Below, one piece after another: positions 1 through 10,210 of a stretch of 64,000 nucleotides of DNA (position 1 is its first letter; every line of letters begins with the position of its first letter). This stretch comes from Pontederia crassipes. Taxonomy: Eukaryota; Streptophyta; Magnoliopsida; Commelinales; Pontederiaceae. Location of the stretch: NCBI GenBank assembly GCA_030549335.1, contig CM060197.1:16690501-16754500 (forward strand). The letters run 5' to 3'. The notes under the pieces are model-generated. The model worked only from the letters and a program-made list of their open reading frames with translations, had not been told where the DNA came from and did no database searches. Both the position numbers and the translations under genes were made by a program.

Positions 1-1036
1 ATCACCTCTTAGGACACCCAAAGTATGTAACAGGTATCTATAACTTATAGCATTGAACCTTACTCTAAGACTCTAATCCCCAAGAGCTTTATCATTGATT
101 GTAACGGTTCAACTTCGGTTTGAAATAGAGTTAAAGTTCCAAAGATCTATCACCTCTTAGGACACCCAAAGGATGTAATAAGTATCTATAACTTATAGCT
201 TTGAACCTTACTCTAAGACTCTAATCCTCAAGAGCTTTATCATTGATTGTAACGGTTCAACTTCGGTTTGAAATAGAGTTAAAGTTCCGAAGATCTATCA
301 CCTCTTAGGACACCCAAAGGTTGTAATAAGTATCTATAACTTATAGCTTTGAACCTTACTCTAAGACTCTAATCCCCAAGAGTTTTATCATTGATTGTAA
401 CGGTTCAACTTCGGTTTGAAATAGAGTTAAAGTTTCAAAGATCTATCACCTCTTAGGACACCCAAAGGTTGTAATAAGTTTCTTTAACTTATAGCTTTGA
501 ACCTTACTCTAAGACTCTAATCCCCAAGAGCTCTATCATTGATTGTAACGGTTAAACTTCGGTTTGAAATAGAGTTAATGTTCTTGAGATCTATCATCTC
601 TTAGGACACCCAAAGTATGTAATAAGTATCTATAACTTATAGCTTTGAACCTTACTCTAAGACTCTAATCCCCAAGAGCTTTAACATTGATTGTAACGGT
701 TCAACTTCGGTTTGAAATAGAGTTAAAGTTCCAAAGACCTATCACCGCTTAAGACACCCAAAGGTTGTAATAAATATATATAACTTATAGCTTTGAACCT
801 TACTCTAAGACTCTAATCCCCAAGAGCTCTATCATTGATTGTAACGGTTCAACTTCGGTTTGAAATAGAGTTAATATTCTTGAGATCTATCATCTCTTAG
901 GACACCCAAAGTATGTAATAAGTATCTATAACTTATAGCTTTGAACCTTATTCTAAGACTCTAATCCCCAAGAGCTTTAACATTGATTGTAACGGTTCAA
1001 CTTCGGTTTGAAATAGAGTTAAAGTTCCAAAGACCT
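1..1036 (+). repeat. Family I cassette C1, monomers M1-M7
   Basis: Seven consecutive marked monomers define the cassette. M1 (1): aacagg and gcattgaacc. M2 (149): ggatg, aatcctcaag, ttccgaag. M3 (297): gttttatc, gtttcaaag. M4 (445): tttctttaac, gctctatc, ttcttgag. M5 (593): catctcttagg, gtatg, ctttaaca, gacc. M6 (741): caccgcttaag, aataaatat, gctctatc. M7 (889): catctcttagg, gtatg, ccttattcta, gacc. C1 shares private variants with C2 (aatatatataac and aatattcttgag in M6, ggttaaac in M4), so the two are recent duplicates. The match extends through the next monomer, giving 1-1184 against 3849-5032. Confidence 0.9.
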
Positions 1037-1517
1037 ATCACCTCTTAAGACACCCAAAGGTTGTAATAAGTATCTATAACTTATAGCTTTGAACCTTACT
1101 CTAAGACTCTAATCCCCAAGAGCTTTATCATTGATTGTAACGGTTCAACTTCGGTTTGAAATAGAGTTAAAGTTCCAAAGATCTATCACCTCTTAGGACA
1201 CCCAAAGGATGTAATAAGTATCTATAACTTGTAGCTTTGAACCTTACTCTAAGACTCTAATCCCCAAGAGCTTTATCATTGATTGTAACGGTTCAACTTC
1301 GGTTTGAAATAGAGTTAAAGTTCCAAAGATCTATCACCTCTTAGGACACCCAAAGGATGTAATAAGTATCTATAACTTATAGCTTTGAACCTTACTCTAA
1401 GACTCTAATCCCCAAGAGCTTTATCATTGATTGTAACGGTTCAACTTCGGTTTGAAATAGAGTTAAAGTTCCAAAGATCTATCACCTCTTAGGACACCCA
1501 AAGGTTGTAATAAGTAT

Positions 1518-1530
1518 CTATAACTTATAG
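1518..1530. repeat. 13-bp perfect palindrome (monomer 38-50)
   Basis: The motif ctataacttatag is a perfect dyad: six base pairs on each side of a central C. It occurs in nearly every monomer. A recurring variant (for example near 28,151, 29,633, 31,557, 33,037 and 35,405) changes only the central C to G, which keeps the dyad intact. Other variants break it: an extra T near 10,996 and 20,463, and an A to G change near 40,444, 45,476, 53,464 and 56,276. It could be a protein binding site or a small cruciform; neither is shown by sequence. Confidence 0.8.
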
Positions 1531-1532
1531 CT

Positions 1533-1592
1533 TTGAACCTTACTCTAAGACTCTAATCCCCAAGAGCTTTATCATTGATTGTAACGGTTCAA
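1533..1592. repeat. Inverted repeat with 39-base loop (monomer 53-112)
   Basis: The left arm ttgaacctta (1533-1542) pairs with the right arm taacggttcaa (1582-1592). That gives seven plus three base pairs with one unpaired C in the right arm, which is the first CpG cytosine. The loop is about 39 bases. Both arms are conserved in most monomers. Common tttcaacc monomers lose one pair in the left arm, and family II monomers with aacagttc lose one pair in the right arm. The right arm overlaps the short TTCG hairpin at 1588-1604, so the two folds cannot form together. Confidence 0.6.
1542..1556 (+). repeat. Internal 8-bp direct subrepeat (actctaa twice)
   Basis: Monomer positions 62-68 and 70-76 are both actctaa, giving an 8-base period. 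The pair is present in nearly all monomers and may be a relic of how the monomer arose from shorter units. The related string agagtt on the opposite side of the monomer (near 128-132) is roughly its reverse complement. No function is implied. Confidence 0.6.
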
Positions 1593-1596
1593 CTTC
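1586..1596 (+). other. Pol III B-box-like string (weak)
   Basis: Monomer positions 106-116 read ggttcaacttc. They match the tRNA-type B box GGTTCRANTCC at ten of eleven positions, with one mismatch at the tenth. The string tagctttgaacc, 58 bases upstream, shares only part of an A box (TRGC at its start). The consensus monomer has no run of four T on this strand, so a Pol III terminator is absent from most copies. Many family II monomers carry aacagttc, which destroys the box. Chance resemblance is quite likely. Confidence 0.2.
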
Positions 1597-1604
1597 GGTT
1601 TGAA
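1588..1604. repeat. Hairpin with TTCG loop (monomer 108-124)
   Basis: The sequence reads ttcaac, then loop ttcg, then gtttgaa. The stem is six base pairs with one bulged T, and the loop is closed by a C-G pair. In RNA, C(UUCG)G is an exceptionally stable tetraloop (established knowledge). The element lies in the best-conserved part of the monomer and is present in most of the 432 copies. If the array is transcribed on this strand, each 148-base unit would carry one such hairpin. The loop is altered in some copies, for example tttg near 17,133 and 25,563 and ttct near 28,523. Confidence 0.65.
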
Positions 1605-1622
1605 ATAGAGTTAAAGTTCCAA

Positions 1623-1628
1623 AGATCT
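1623..1628. other. AGATCT site at the monomer boundary
   Basis: AGATCT, a BglII recognition site, ends most monomers in this phase. Monomers ending agacct or gaaatct lack it. Other variant sites mark monomer classes: CTTAAG after agacct boundaries, GAGCTC in ctctatc monomers, and CCTAGG in family II cctcctagg monomers. Digests of genomic DNA should therefore give a 148-bp ladder with class-specific gaps, a direct test of this map. Confidence 0.85.
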
Positions 1629-2368
1629 ATCACCTCTTAGGATACCCAAAGGTTGTAATAAGTATCTATAACTTATAGCTTTGAACCTTACTCTAAGACT
1701 CTAATCCCCAAGAGCTTTATCATTGATTGTAACGGTTCAACTTCGGTTTGAAATAGAGTTAAAGTTCCAAAGATCTATCACCTCTTAGGACACCCAAAGG
1801 TTGTAATAAGTATCTATAACTTATAGCTTTGAACCTTACTCTAAGACTCTAATCCCCAAGAGCTTTATAATTGATTGTAACTGTTCAACTTCGGTTTGAA
1901 ATAGAGTTAAAGTTCCAAAGATCTATCACCTCTTAGGACACCCAAAGGTTGTAATAAGTATCTATAACTTATAGCTTTCAACCTTACTCTAAGACTCTAA
2001 TCCCCAAGAGTTTTATCATTGATTGTAACGGTTCAACTTCGGTTTGAAATAGAGTTAAAGTTCTTGAAATCTATCATCTCTTAGGACACCCAAAGTATGT
2101 AATAAGTATCTATAACTTATAGCTTTGAACCTTACTCTAAGACTCTAATCCCCAAGAGCTTTAACATTGATTGTAACGGTTCAACTTCGGTTTGAAATAG
2201 AGTTAAAGTTCCAAAGATCTATCACCTCTTAGGACACCCAATGTATGTAATAGGTATCTATAACTTATAGCTTTGAACCTTACTCTAAGACTCTAATCCC
2301 CAAGAGCTTTAACATTGATTGCAACGGTTCAACTTCGGTTTGAAATAGAGTTAAAGTTCCAAAGATCT

Positions 2369-5300
2369 ATCACCTCTTAGGACACCCAAAGGTTGTAATA
2401 AGTATCTATAACTTATAGCTTTGAACCTTACTCTAAGACTCTAATCCCCAAGAGCTTTATCATTGATTGTAACGGTTCAACTTCGGTTTGAAATAGAGTT
2501 AAAGTTTCAAAGATCTATCACCTCTTAGGACACCCAAAGGTTGTAATAAGTTTCTATAACTTATAGCTTTGAACCTTACTCTAAGACTCTAATCCCCAAG
2601 AGCTCTATCATTGATTGTAACGGTTCAACTTCGGTTTGAAATAGAGTTAATGTTCTTGAGATCTATCATCTCTTAGGACACCCAAAGTATGTAATAAGTA
2701 TCTATAACTTATAGCTTTGAACCTTACTCTAAGACTCTAATCCCGAAGAGCTTTAACATTGATTGTAACGGTTCAACTTCGGTTTGAAATAGAGTTAAAG
2801 TTCCAAAGACCTATCACCTCTTAAGACACCCAAAGGTTGTAATAAGTATCTATAACTTATAGCTTTGAACCTTACTCTAAGACTCTAATCCCCAAGAGCT
2901 TTATCATTGATTGTAACGGTTCAACTTCGGTTTGAAATAGAGTTAAAGTTCCAAAGATCTATCACCTCTTAGGACACCCAAAGGTTGTAATAAGTATCTA
3001 TAACTTATAGCTTTGAACCTTACTCTAAGACTCTAATCCCCAAGAGCTTTATCATTGATTGTAACGGTTCAACTTCGGTTTGAAATAGAGTTAAAGTTCC
3101 AAAGATCTATCACCTCTTAGGACACCCAAAGGTTGTAATAAGTATCTATAACTTATAGCTTTGAACCTTACTCTAAGACTCTAATCCCCAAGAGCTTTAT
3201 CATTGATTGTAACGGTTCAACTTCGGTTTGAAATAGAGTTAAAGTTCCAAAGATCTATCACCTCTTAGGACACCCAAAGGTTGTAATAAGTATCTATAAC
3301 TTATAGCTTTGAACCTTACTCTAAGACTCTAATCCCCAAGAGCTTTATCATTGATTGTAACGGTTCAACTTCGGCTTGAAATAGAGTTAATGTTCTTGAA
3401 ATCTATCATCTCTTGGGACACCCAAAGTATGTAATAAGTATCTATAACTTATAGCTTTGAACCTTACTCTAAGACTCTAATCCCCAAGAGCTTTAACATT
3501 GATTGTAACGGTTCAACTTCGGTTTGAAATAGAGTTAAAGTTCCAAAGATCTATCACCTCTTAGGACACCCAAGGTATGTAATAGGTATCTATAACTTAT
3601 AGCTTTGAACCTTACTCTAAGACTCTAATCCCCAAGAGCTTTAACATTGATTGTAACGGTTCAACTTCGGTTTGAAATAGAGTTAAAGTTCCAAAGATCT
3701 ATCACCTCTTAGGACACCCAAAGGATGTAATAAGTATCTATAACTTATAGCTTTGAACCTTACTCTAAGGCTCTAATCCCCAAGAGCTTTATCATTGATT
3801 GTAACGGTTCAACTTCGGTTTGAAATAGAGTTAAAGTTCCAAAGATCTATCACCTCTTAGGACACCCAAAGTATGTAACAGGTATCTATAACTTATAGCA
3901 TTGAACCTTACTCTAAGACTCTAATCCCCAAGAGCTTTATCATTGATTGTAACGGTTCAACTTCGGTTTGAAATAGAGTTAAAGTTCCAAAGATCTATCA
4001 CCTCTTAGGACACCCAAAGGATGTAATAAGTATCTATAACTTATAGCTTTGAACCTTACTCTAAGACTCTAATCCTCAAGAGCTTTATCATTGATTGTAA
4101 CGGTTCAACTTCGGTTTGAAATAGAGTTAAAGTTCCGAAGATCTATCACCTCTTAGGACACCCAAAGGTTGTAATAAGTATCTATAACTTATAGCTTTGA
4201 ACCTTACTCTAAGACTCTAATCCCCAAGAGTTTTATCATTGATTGTAACGGTTCAACTTCGGTTTGAAATAGAGTTAAAGTTTCAAAGATCTATCACCTC
4301 TTAGGACACCCAAAGGTTGTAATAAGTTTCTTTAACTTATAGCTTTGAACCTTACTCTAAGACTCTAATCCCCAAGAGCTCTATCATTGATTGTAACGGT
4401 TAAACTTCGGTTTGAAATAGAGTTAATGTTCTTGAGATCTATCATCTCTTAGGACACCCAAAGTATGTAATAAGTATCTATAACTTATAGCTTTGAACCT
4501 TACTCTAAGACTCTAATCCCCAAGAGCTTTAACATTGATTGTAACGGTTCAACTTCGGTTTGAAATAGAGTTAAAGTTCCAAAGACCTATCACCGCTTAA
4601 GACACCCAAAGGTTGTAATAAATATATATAACTTATAGCTTTGAACCTTACTCTAAGACTCTAATCCCCAAGAGCTCTATCATTGATTGTAACGGTTCAA
4701 CTTCGGTTTGAAATAGAGTTAATATTCTTGAGATCTATCATCTCTTAGGACACCCAAAGTATGTAATAAGTATCTATAACTTATAGCTTTGAACCTTATT
4801 CTAAGACTCTAATCCCCAAGAGCTTTAACATTGATTGTAACGGTTCAACTTCGGTTTGAAATAGAGTTAAAGTTCCAAAGACCTATCACCTCTTAAGACA
4901 CCCAAAGGTTGTAATAAGTATCTATAACTTATAGCTTTGAACCTTACTCTAAGACTCTAATCCCCAAGAGCTTTATCATTGATTGTAACGGTTCAACTTC
5001 GGTTTGAAATAGAGTTAAAGTTCCAAAGATCTATCACCTCTTAGGACACCCAAAGGTTGTAATAAGTTTCTATAACTTATAGCTTTGAACCTTACTCTAA
5101 GACTCTAATCCCCAAGAGCTTTATCATTGATTGTAACGGTTCAACTTCGGTTTGAAATAGAGTTAAAGTTCCAAAGATCTATCACCTCTTAGGACACCCA
5201 AAGGTTGTAATCAGTATCTATAACTTATAGCTTTGAACCTTACTCTAAGACTCTAATCCCCAAGAGCTTTATCATTGATTGTAACGGTTCAACTTCGGTT

Positions 5301-5621
5301 TGAAATAGAGTTAAAGTTCCAAAGATCTATCACCTCTTAGGACACCCAAAGGTTGTAATAAGTATCTATAACTTATAGCTTTGAACCTTACTCTAAGACT
5401 CTAATCCCCAAGAGCTTTATCATTGATTGTAACGGTTCAACTTCGGTTTGAAATAGAGTTAATGTTCTTGAAATCTATCATCTCTTGGGACACCCAAAGT
5501 ATGTAATAAGTATCTATAACTTATAGCTTTGAACCTTACTCTAAGACTCTAATCCCCAAGAGCTTTAACATTGATTGTAACGGTTCAACTTCGGTTTGAA
5601 ATAGAGTTAAAGTTCCAAAGA
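2369..5621 (+). repeat. Duplicated block A, copy 1 (22 monomers)
   Basis: Matches 14,503-17,755 at a constant offset of 12,134 (82 monomers minus the two-base deletion at 6809). Shared markers are tcccgaag (2,741 and 14,875), the caaggtatg trio, cassette C2 against C5, and aatcag near 5,211. It ends where copy 1 has an agacct boundary and copy 2 has agatct. The preceding four monomers (1777-2368) also match (13,763-14,354), shifted by one monomer. Confidence 0.82.
3849..4884 (+). repeat. Family I cassette C2, monomers M1-M7
   Basis: A full cassette 3,848 bp (26 monomers) after C1, with the same seven markers in the same order, including the private aatatatataac of M6 and ggttaaac of M4. It also lies at the same place inside a larger duplicated block: positions 2369-5621 correspond to 14,503-17,755 at a constant offset of 12,134, which pairs C2 with C5. 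C2 has therefore been copied both as a single cassette and as part of a bigger block. Confidence 0.9.
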
Positions 5622-8286
5622 CCTATCACCTCTTAAGACACCCAAAGGTTGTAATAAGTATCTATAACTTATAGCTTTGAACCTTACTCTAAGACTCTAA
5701 TCCCCAAGAGCTTTAACATTGATTGTAACGGTTCAACTTCGGTTTGAAATAGAGTTAAAGTTCCAAAGATCTATCACCTCTTAGGACACCCAAAGGATGT
5801 AATAAGTATCTATAACTTATAGCTTTGAACCTTACTCTAAGACTCTAATCCCCAAGAGCTTTAACATTGATTGTAACGGTTCAACTTCGGTTTGAAATAG
5901 AGTTAAAGTTCCAAAGATCTATCACCTCTTAGGACACCCAAAGGTTGTAATAAGTATCTATAACTTATAGCTTTGAACCTTACTCTAAGACTCTAATCCC
6001 CAAGAGCTTTATCATTGATTGTAACGGTTCAACTTCGGTTTGAAATAGAGTTAATGTTCTTGAAATCTATCATCTCTTGGGACACCCAAAGTATGTAATA
6101 AGTATCTATAACTTATAGCTTTCAACCTTACTCTAAGACTCTAATCCCCAAGAGCTTTATCATTGATTGTAACGGTTCAACTTCGGTTTGAAATAGAGTT
6201 AAAGTTCCAAAGATCTATCACCTCTTAGGACACCCAAAGGTTGTAATAAGTATCTATAACTTATAGCTTTGAACCTTACTCTAAGACTCTAATCCCCAAG
6301 AGCTTTATCATTGATTGTAACGGTTCAACTTCGGTTTGAAATAGAGTTAAAGTTCCAAAAATCTATCACCTCTTAGGACACCCAAAGGTTGTAATCAGTA
6401 TCTATAACTTATAGCTTTGAACCTTACTCTAAGACTCTAATCCCCAAGAGCTTTATCATTGATTGTAACGGTTCAACTTCGGTTTGAAATAGAGTTAAAG
6501 TTCCAAAGATCTATCACCTCTTAGGACACCCAAAGTATGTAATAGGTATCTATAACTTATAGCTTTGAACCTTACTCTAAGACTCTAATCCCCAAGAGCT
6601 TTAACATTGATTGTAACGGTTCAACTTCGGTTTGAAATAGAGTTAAAGTTCCAAAGATCTATCACCTCTTAGGACACCCAAAGGTTGTAATAAGTATCTA
6701 TAACTTATAGCTTTGAACCTTACTCTAAGACTCTAATCCCCAAGAGCTTTATCATTGATTGTAACGGTTCAACTTCGGTTTGAAATAGAGTTAAAGTTCC
6801 AAAGATCTATCACCTTAGGACACCCAAAGGTTGTAATCAGTATCTATAACTTATAGCTTTGAACCTTACTCTAAGACTCTAATCCCCAAGAGCTTTATCA
6901 TTGATTGTAACGGTTCAACTTCGGTTTGAAATAGAGTTAATGTTCTTGAAATCTATCATCTCTTGGGACACCCAAAGTATGTAATAAGTATCTATAACTT
7001 ATAGCTTTGAACCTTACTCTAAGACTCTAATCCCCAAGAGCTTTAACATTGATTGTAACGGTTCAACTTCGGTTTGAAATAGAGTTAAAGTTCCAAAGAT
7101 CTATCACCTCTTAGGACACCCAAGGTATGTAATAGGTATCTATAACTTATAGCTTTGAACCTTACTCTAAGACTCTAATCCCCAAGAGCTTTAACATTGA
7201 TTGTAACGGTTCAACTTCGGTTTGAAATAGAGTTAAAGTTCCAAAGATCTATCACCTCTTAGGACACCCAAAGGATGTAATAAGTATCTATAACTTATAG
7301 CTTTGAACCTTACTCTAAGACTCTAATCCCCAAGAGCTTTATCATTGATTGTAACGGTTCAACTTCGGTTTGAAATAGAGTTAAAGTTCCAAAGATCTAT
7401 CACCTCTTAGGACACCCAAAGGTTGTAATAAGTATCTATAACTTATAGCTTTGAACCTTACTCTAAGACTCTAATCCCCAAGAGCTTTATCATTGATTCT
7501 AACGGTTCTACTTCGGTTTGAAATAGAGTTAAAGTTCCAAAGATCTATCACCTCTTAGGACACCCAAAGGTTGTAATCAGTATCTATAACTTATAGCTTT
7601 GAACCTTACTCTAAGACTCTAATCCCCAAGAGCTTTATCATTGATTGTAACGGTTCAACTTCGGTTTGAAATAGAGTTAAAGTTCCAAAGATCTATCACC
7701 TCTTAGGACACCCAAAGGTTGTAATAAGTATCTATAACTTATAGCTTTGAACCTTACTCTAAGACTCTAATCCCCAAGAGCTTTATCATTGATTGTAACG
7801 GTTCAACTTCGGTTTGAAATAGAGTTAATGTTCTTGAAATCTATCATCTCTTGGGACACCCAAAGTATGTAATAAGTATCTATAACTTATAGCTTTGAAC
7901 CTTACTCTAAGACTCTAATCCCCAAGAGCTTTAACATTGATTGTAACGGTTCAACTTCGGTTTGAAATAGAGTTAAAGTTCCAAAGATCTATCACCTCTT
8001 AGGACACCCAAGGTATGTAATAGGTATCTATAACTTATAGCTTTGAACCTTACTCTAAGACTCTAATCCCCAAGAGCTTTAACATTGATTGTAACGGTTC
8101 AACTTCGGTTTGAAATAGAGTTAAAGTTCCAAAGATCTATCACCTCTTAGGACACCCAAAGGATGTAATAAGTATCTATAACTTATAGCTTTGAACCTTA
8201 CTCTAAGGCTCTAATCCCCAAGAGCTTTATCATTGATTGTAACGGTTCAACTTCGGTTTGAAATAGAGTTAAAGTTCCAAAGATCT
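4885..8286 (+). repeat. Family I spacer segment of 23 monomers (one 2 bp short)
   Basis: Plain monomers alternate with a module marked by ttcttgaa then catctcttggg. Those marked monomers start at 5477, 6069, 6955 and 7843. The last two run on into a monomer with caaggtatgtaatagg and then a ggatg monomer, which has aaggctcta in most modules. Several copies carry aatcagtatc (near 5211, 6394, 6835 and 7576). The monomer at 6809 lacks two bases. Part of this segment (about 6365-7310) matches 18,203-19,150. Confidence 0.85.
6809..6954 (+). repeat. 146-bp length-variant monomer
   Basis: Two bases are missing near position 6818, so cacctcttagg reads caccttagg. The same lesion with the same neighbours appears at 18,647-18,792, 11,838 bases later, so both come from one ancestral copy spread by duplication. 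Confidence 0.95.
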
Positions 8287-9174
8287 ATCACCTCTTAGGA
8301 CACCCAAAGGATGTAATAAGTATCTATAACTTATAGCTTTGAACCTTACTCTAAGACTCTAATCCTCAAGAGCTTTATCATTGATTGTAACGGTTCAACT
8401 TCGGTTTGAAATAGAGTTAAAGTTCCGAAGATCTATCACCTCTTAGGACACCCAAAGGTTGTAATAAGTATCTATAACTTATAGCTTTGAACCTTACTCT
8501 AAGACTCTAATCCCCAAGAGTTTTATCATTGATTGTAACGGTTCAACTTCGGTTTGAAATAGAGTTAAAGTTTCAAAGATCTATCACCTCTTAGGACACC
8601 CAAAGGTTGTAATAAGTTTCTTTAACTTATAGCTTTGAACCTTACTCTAAGACTCTAATCCCCAAGAGCTCTATCATTGATTGTAACGGTTCAACTTCGG
8701 TTTGAAATAGAGTTAATGTTCTTGAGATCTATCATCTCTTAGGACACCCAAAGTATGTAATAAGTATCTATAACTTATAGCTTTGAACCTTACTCTAAGA
8801 CTCTAATCCCCAAGAGCTTTAACATTGATTGTAACGGTTCAACTTCGGTTTGAAATAGAGTTAAAGTTCCAAAGACCTATCACCGCTTAAGACACCCAAA
8901 GGTTGTAATAAATATCTATAACTTATAGCTTTGAACCTTACTCTAAGACTCTAATCCCCAAGAGCTCTATCATTGATTGTAACGGTTCAACTTCGGTTTG
9001 AAATAGAGTTAATGTTCTTGAGATCTATCATCTCTTAGGACACCCAAAGTATGTAATAAGTATCTATAACTTATAGCTTTGAACCATATTCTAAGACTCT
9101 AATCCCCAAGAGCTTTAACATTGATTGTAACGGTTCAACTTCGGTTTGAAATAGAGTTAAAGTTCCAAAGACCT
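8287..9174 (+). repeat. Family I cassette C3, M2-M7 (no M1)
   Basis: Six marked monomers follow the usual order, but M1 is absent: the preceding monomer (8139) is a ggatg copy with aaggctcta. M4 has the common ggttcaac rather than the ggttaaac of C1, C2 and C5. M7 carries a private gaaccatattc near 9081. The missing M1 indicates that exchange joined the cassette to a spacer module just upstream of M2. Confidence 0.88.
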
Positions 9175-10210
9175 ATCACCTCTTAAGACACCCAAAGGTT
9201 GTAATAAGTATCTATAACTTATAGCTTTGAACCTTACTCTAAGACTCTAATCCCCAAGAGCTTTATCATTGATTGTAACGGTTCAACTTCGGTTTGAAAT
9301 AGAGTTAAAGTTCCAAAGATCTATCACCTCTTAGGACACCCAAAGGTTGTAATAAGTATCTATAACTTATAGCTTTGAACCTTACTCTAAGACTCTAATC
9401 CCCAAGAGCTTTATCATTGATTGTAACGGTTCAACTTCGGTTTGAAATAGAGTTAAAGTTCCAAAGATCTATCACCTCTTAGGACACCCAAAGGTTGTAA
9501 TCAGTATCTATAACTTATAGCTTTGAACCTTACTCTAAGACTCTAATCCCCAAGAGCTTTATCATTGATTGTAACGGTTCAACTTCGGTTTGAAATAGAG
9601 TTAAAGTTCCAAAGATCTATCACCTCTTAGGACACCCAAAGGTTGTAATAAGTATCTATAACTTATAGCTTTGAACCTTACTCTAAGACTCTAATCCCCA
9701 AGAGCTTTATCATTGATTGTAACGGTTCAACTTCGGTTTGAAATAGAGTTAATGTTCTTGAAATCTATCATCTCTTGGGACACCCAAAGTATGTAATAAG
9801 TATCTATAACTTATAGCTTTGAACCTTACTCTAAGACTCTAATCCCCAAGAGCTTTAACATTGATTGTAACGGTTCAACTTCGGTTTGAAATAGAGTTAA
9901 AGTTCCAAAGATCTATCACCTCTTAGGACACCCAAGGTATGTAATAGGTATCTATAACTTATAGCTTTGAACCTTACTCTAAGACTCTAATCCCCAAGAG
10001 CTTTAACATTGATTGTAACGGTTCAACTTCGGTTTGAAATAGAGTTAAAGTTCCAAAGATCTATCACCTCTTAGGACACCCAAAGGATGTAATAAGTATC
10101 TATAACTTATAGCTTTGAACCTTACTCTAAGGCTCTAATCCCCAAGAGCTTTATCATTGATTGTAACGGTTCAACTTCGGTTTGAAATAGAGTTAAAGTT
10201 CCAAAGATCT
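9175..10210 (+). repeat. Family I spacer segment of 7 monomers
   Basis: The shortest spacer between the six near-complete cassettes. Order: three ggttg monomers (the third with aatcag), another ggttg ending in ttcttgaa, the catctcttggg monomer (9767), the caaggtatgtaatagg monomer (9915) and the ggatg plus aaggctcta monomer (10,063). The last three form a recurring lead-in to M1 cassettes, also seen before 3849, 15,983 and 24,118, and before 26,781 with caaagtatg in the middle monomer. Confidence 0.85.

Larger units (their letters stand above)
1481..1628 (+). repeat. Reference monomer (matches the consensus)
   Basis: This copy carries the commonest base at each variable position and serves as the coordinate frame (monomer positions 1-148). 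Segments: 1-19 boundary-proximal; 20-37 the most variable stretch (ggttg, ggatg or gtatg, then aataag, aatagg, aacagg or aatcag); 38-50 palindrome; 53-62 left arm of an inverted repeat; 62-76 a doubled actctaa; 77-87 a nearly invariant block around ccccaagag; 88-94 a variable site (ctttatc, ctttaac, ctctatc or ttttatc); 96-130 a strongly conserved core holding both CpG sites and a hairpin; 131-148 variable (aaagttcc, aagtttc or aatgttctt types). By hand count it has 52 G/C bases of 148. The true biological phase is unknown; position 1 is a convention. Confidence 0.95.
1037..3848 (+). repeat. Family I spacer segment of 19 monomers
   Basis: Mostly plain ggttg or ggatg monomers between cassettes C1 and C2. 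Notable copies: 1777 (ttataattg and aactgttc), 1925 (gttttatc, ttcttgaa), 2221 (ccaatgtatg, attgcaac), 2517 (tttctata, gctctatc), 2665 (tcccgaag) and 3405 (catctcttggg). The order 1777 to 2368 recurs at 13,763-14,354. From 2369 on it recurs at 14,503, where the later copy has one extra ggatg monomer before this point. Confidence 0.85.

Noticed and set aside
1591..1607. CENP-B box
   Set aside because: The cttcggtttgaaatag stretch shares the TTCG of the box but lacks the required later A and CGGG positions.
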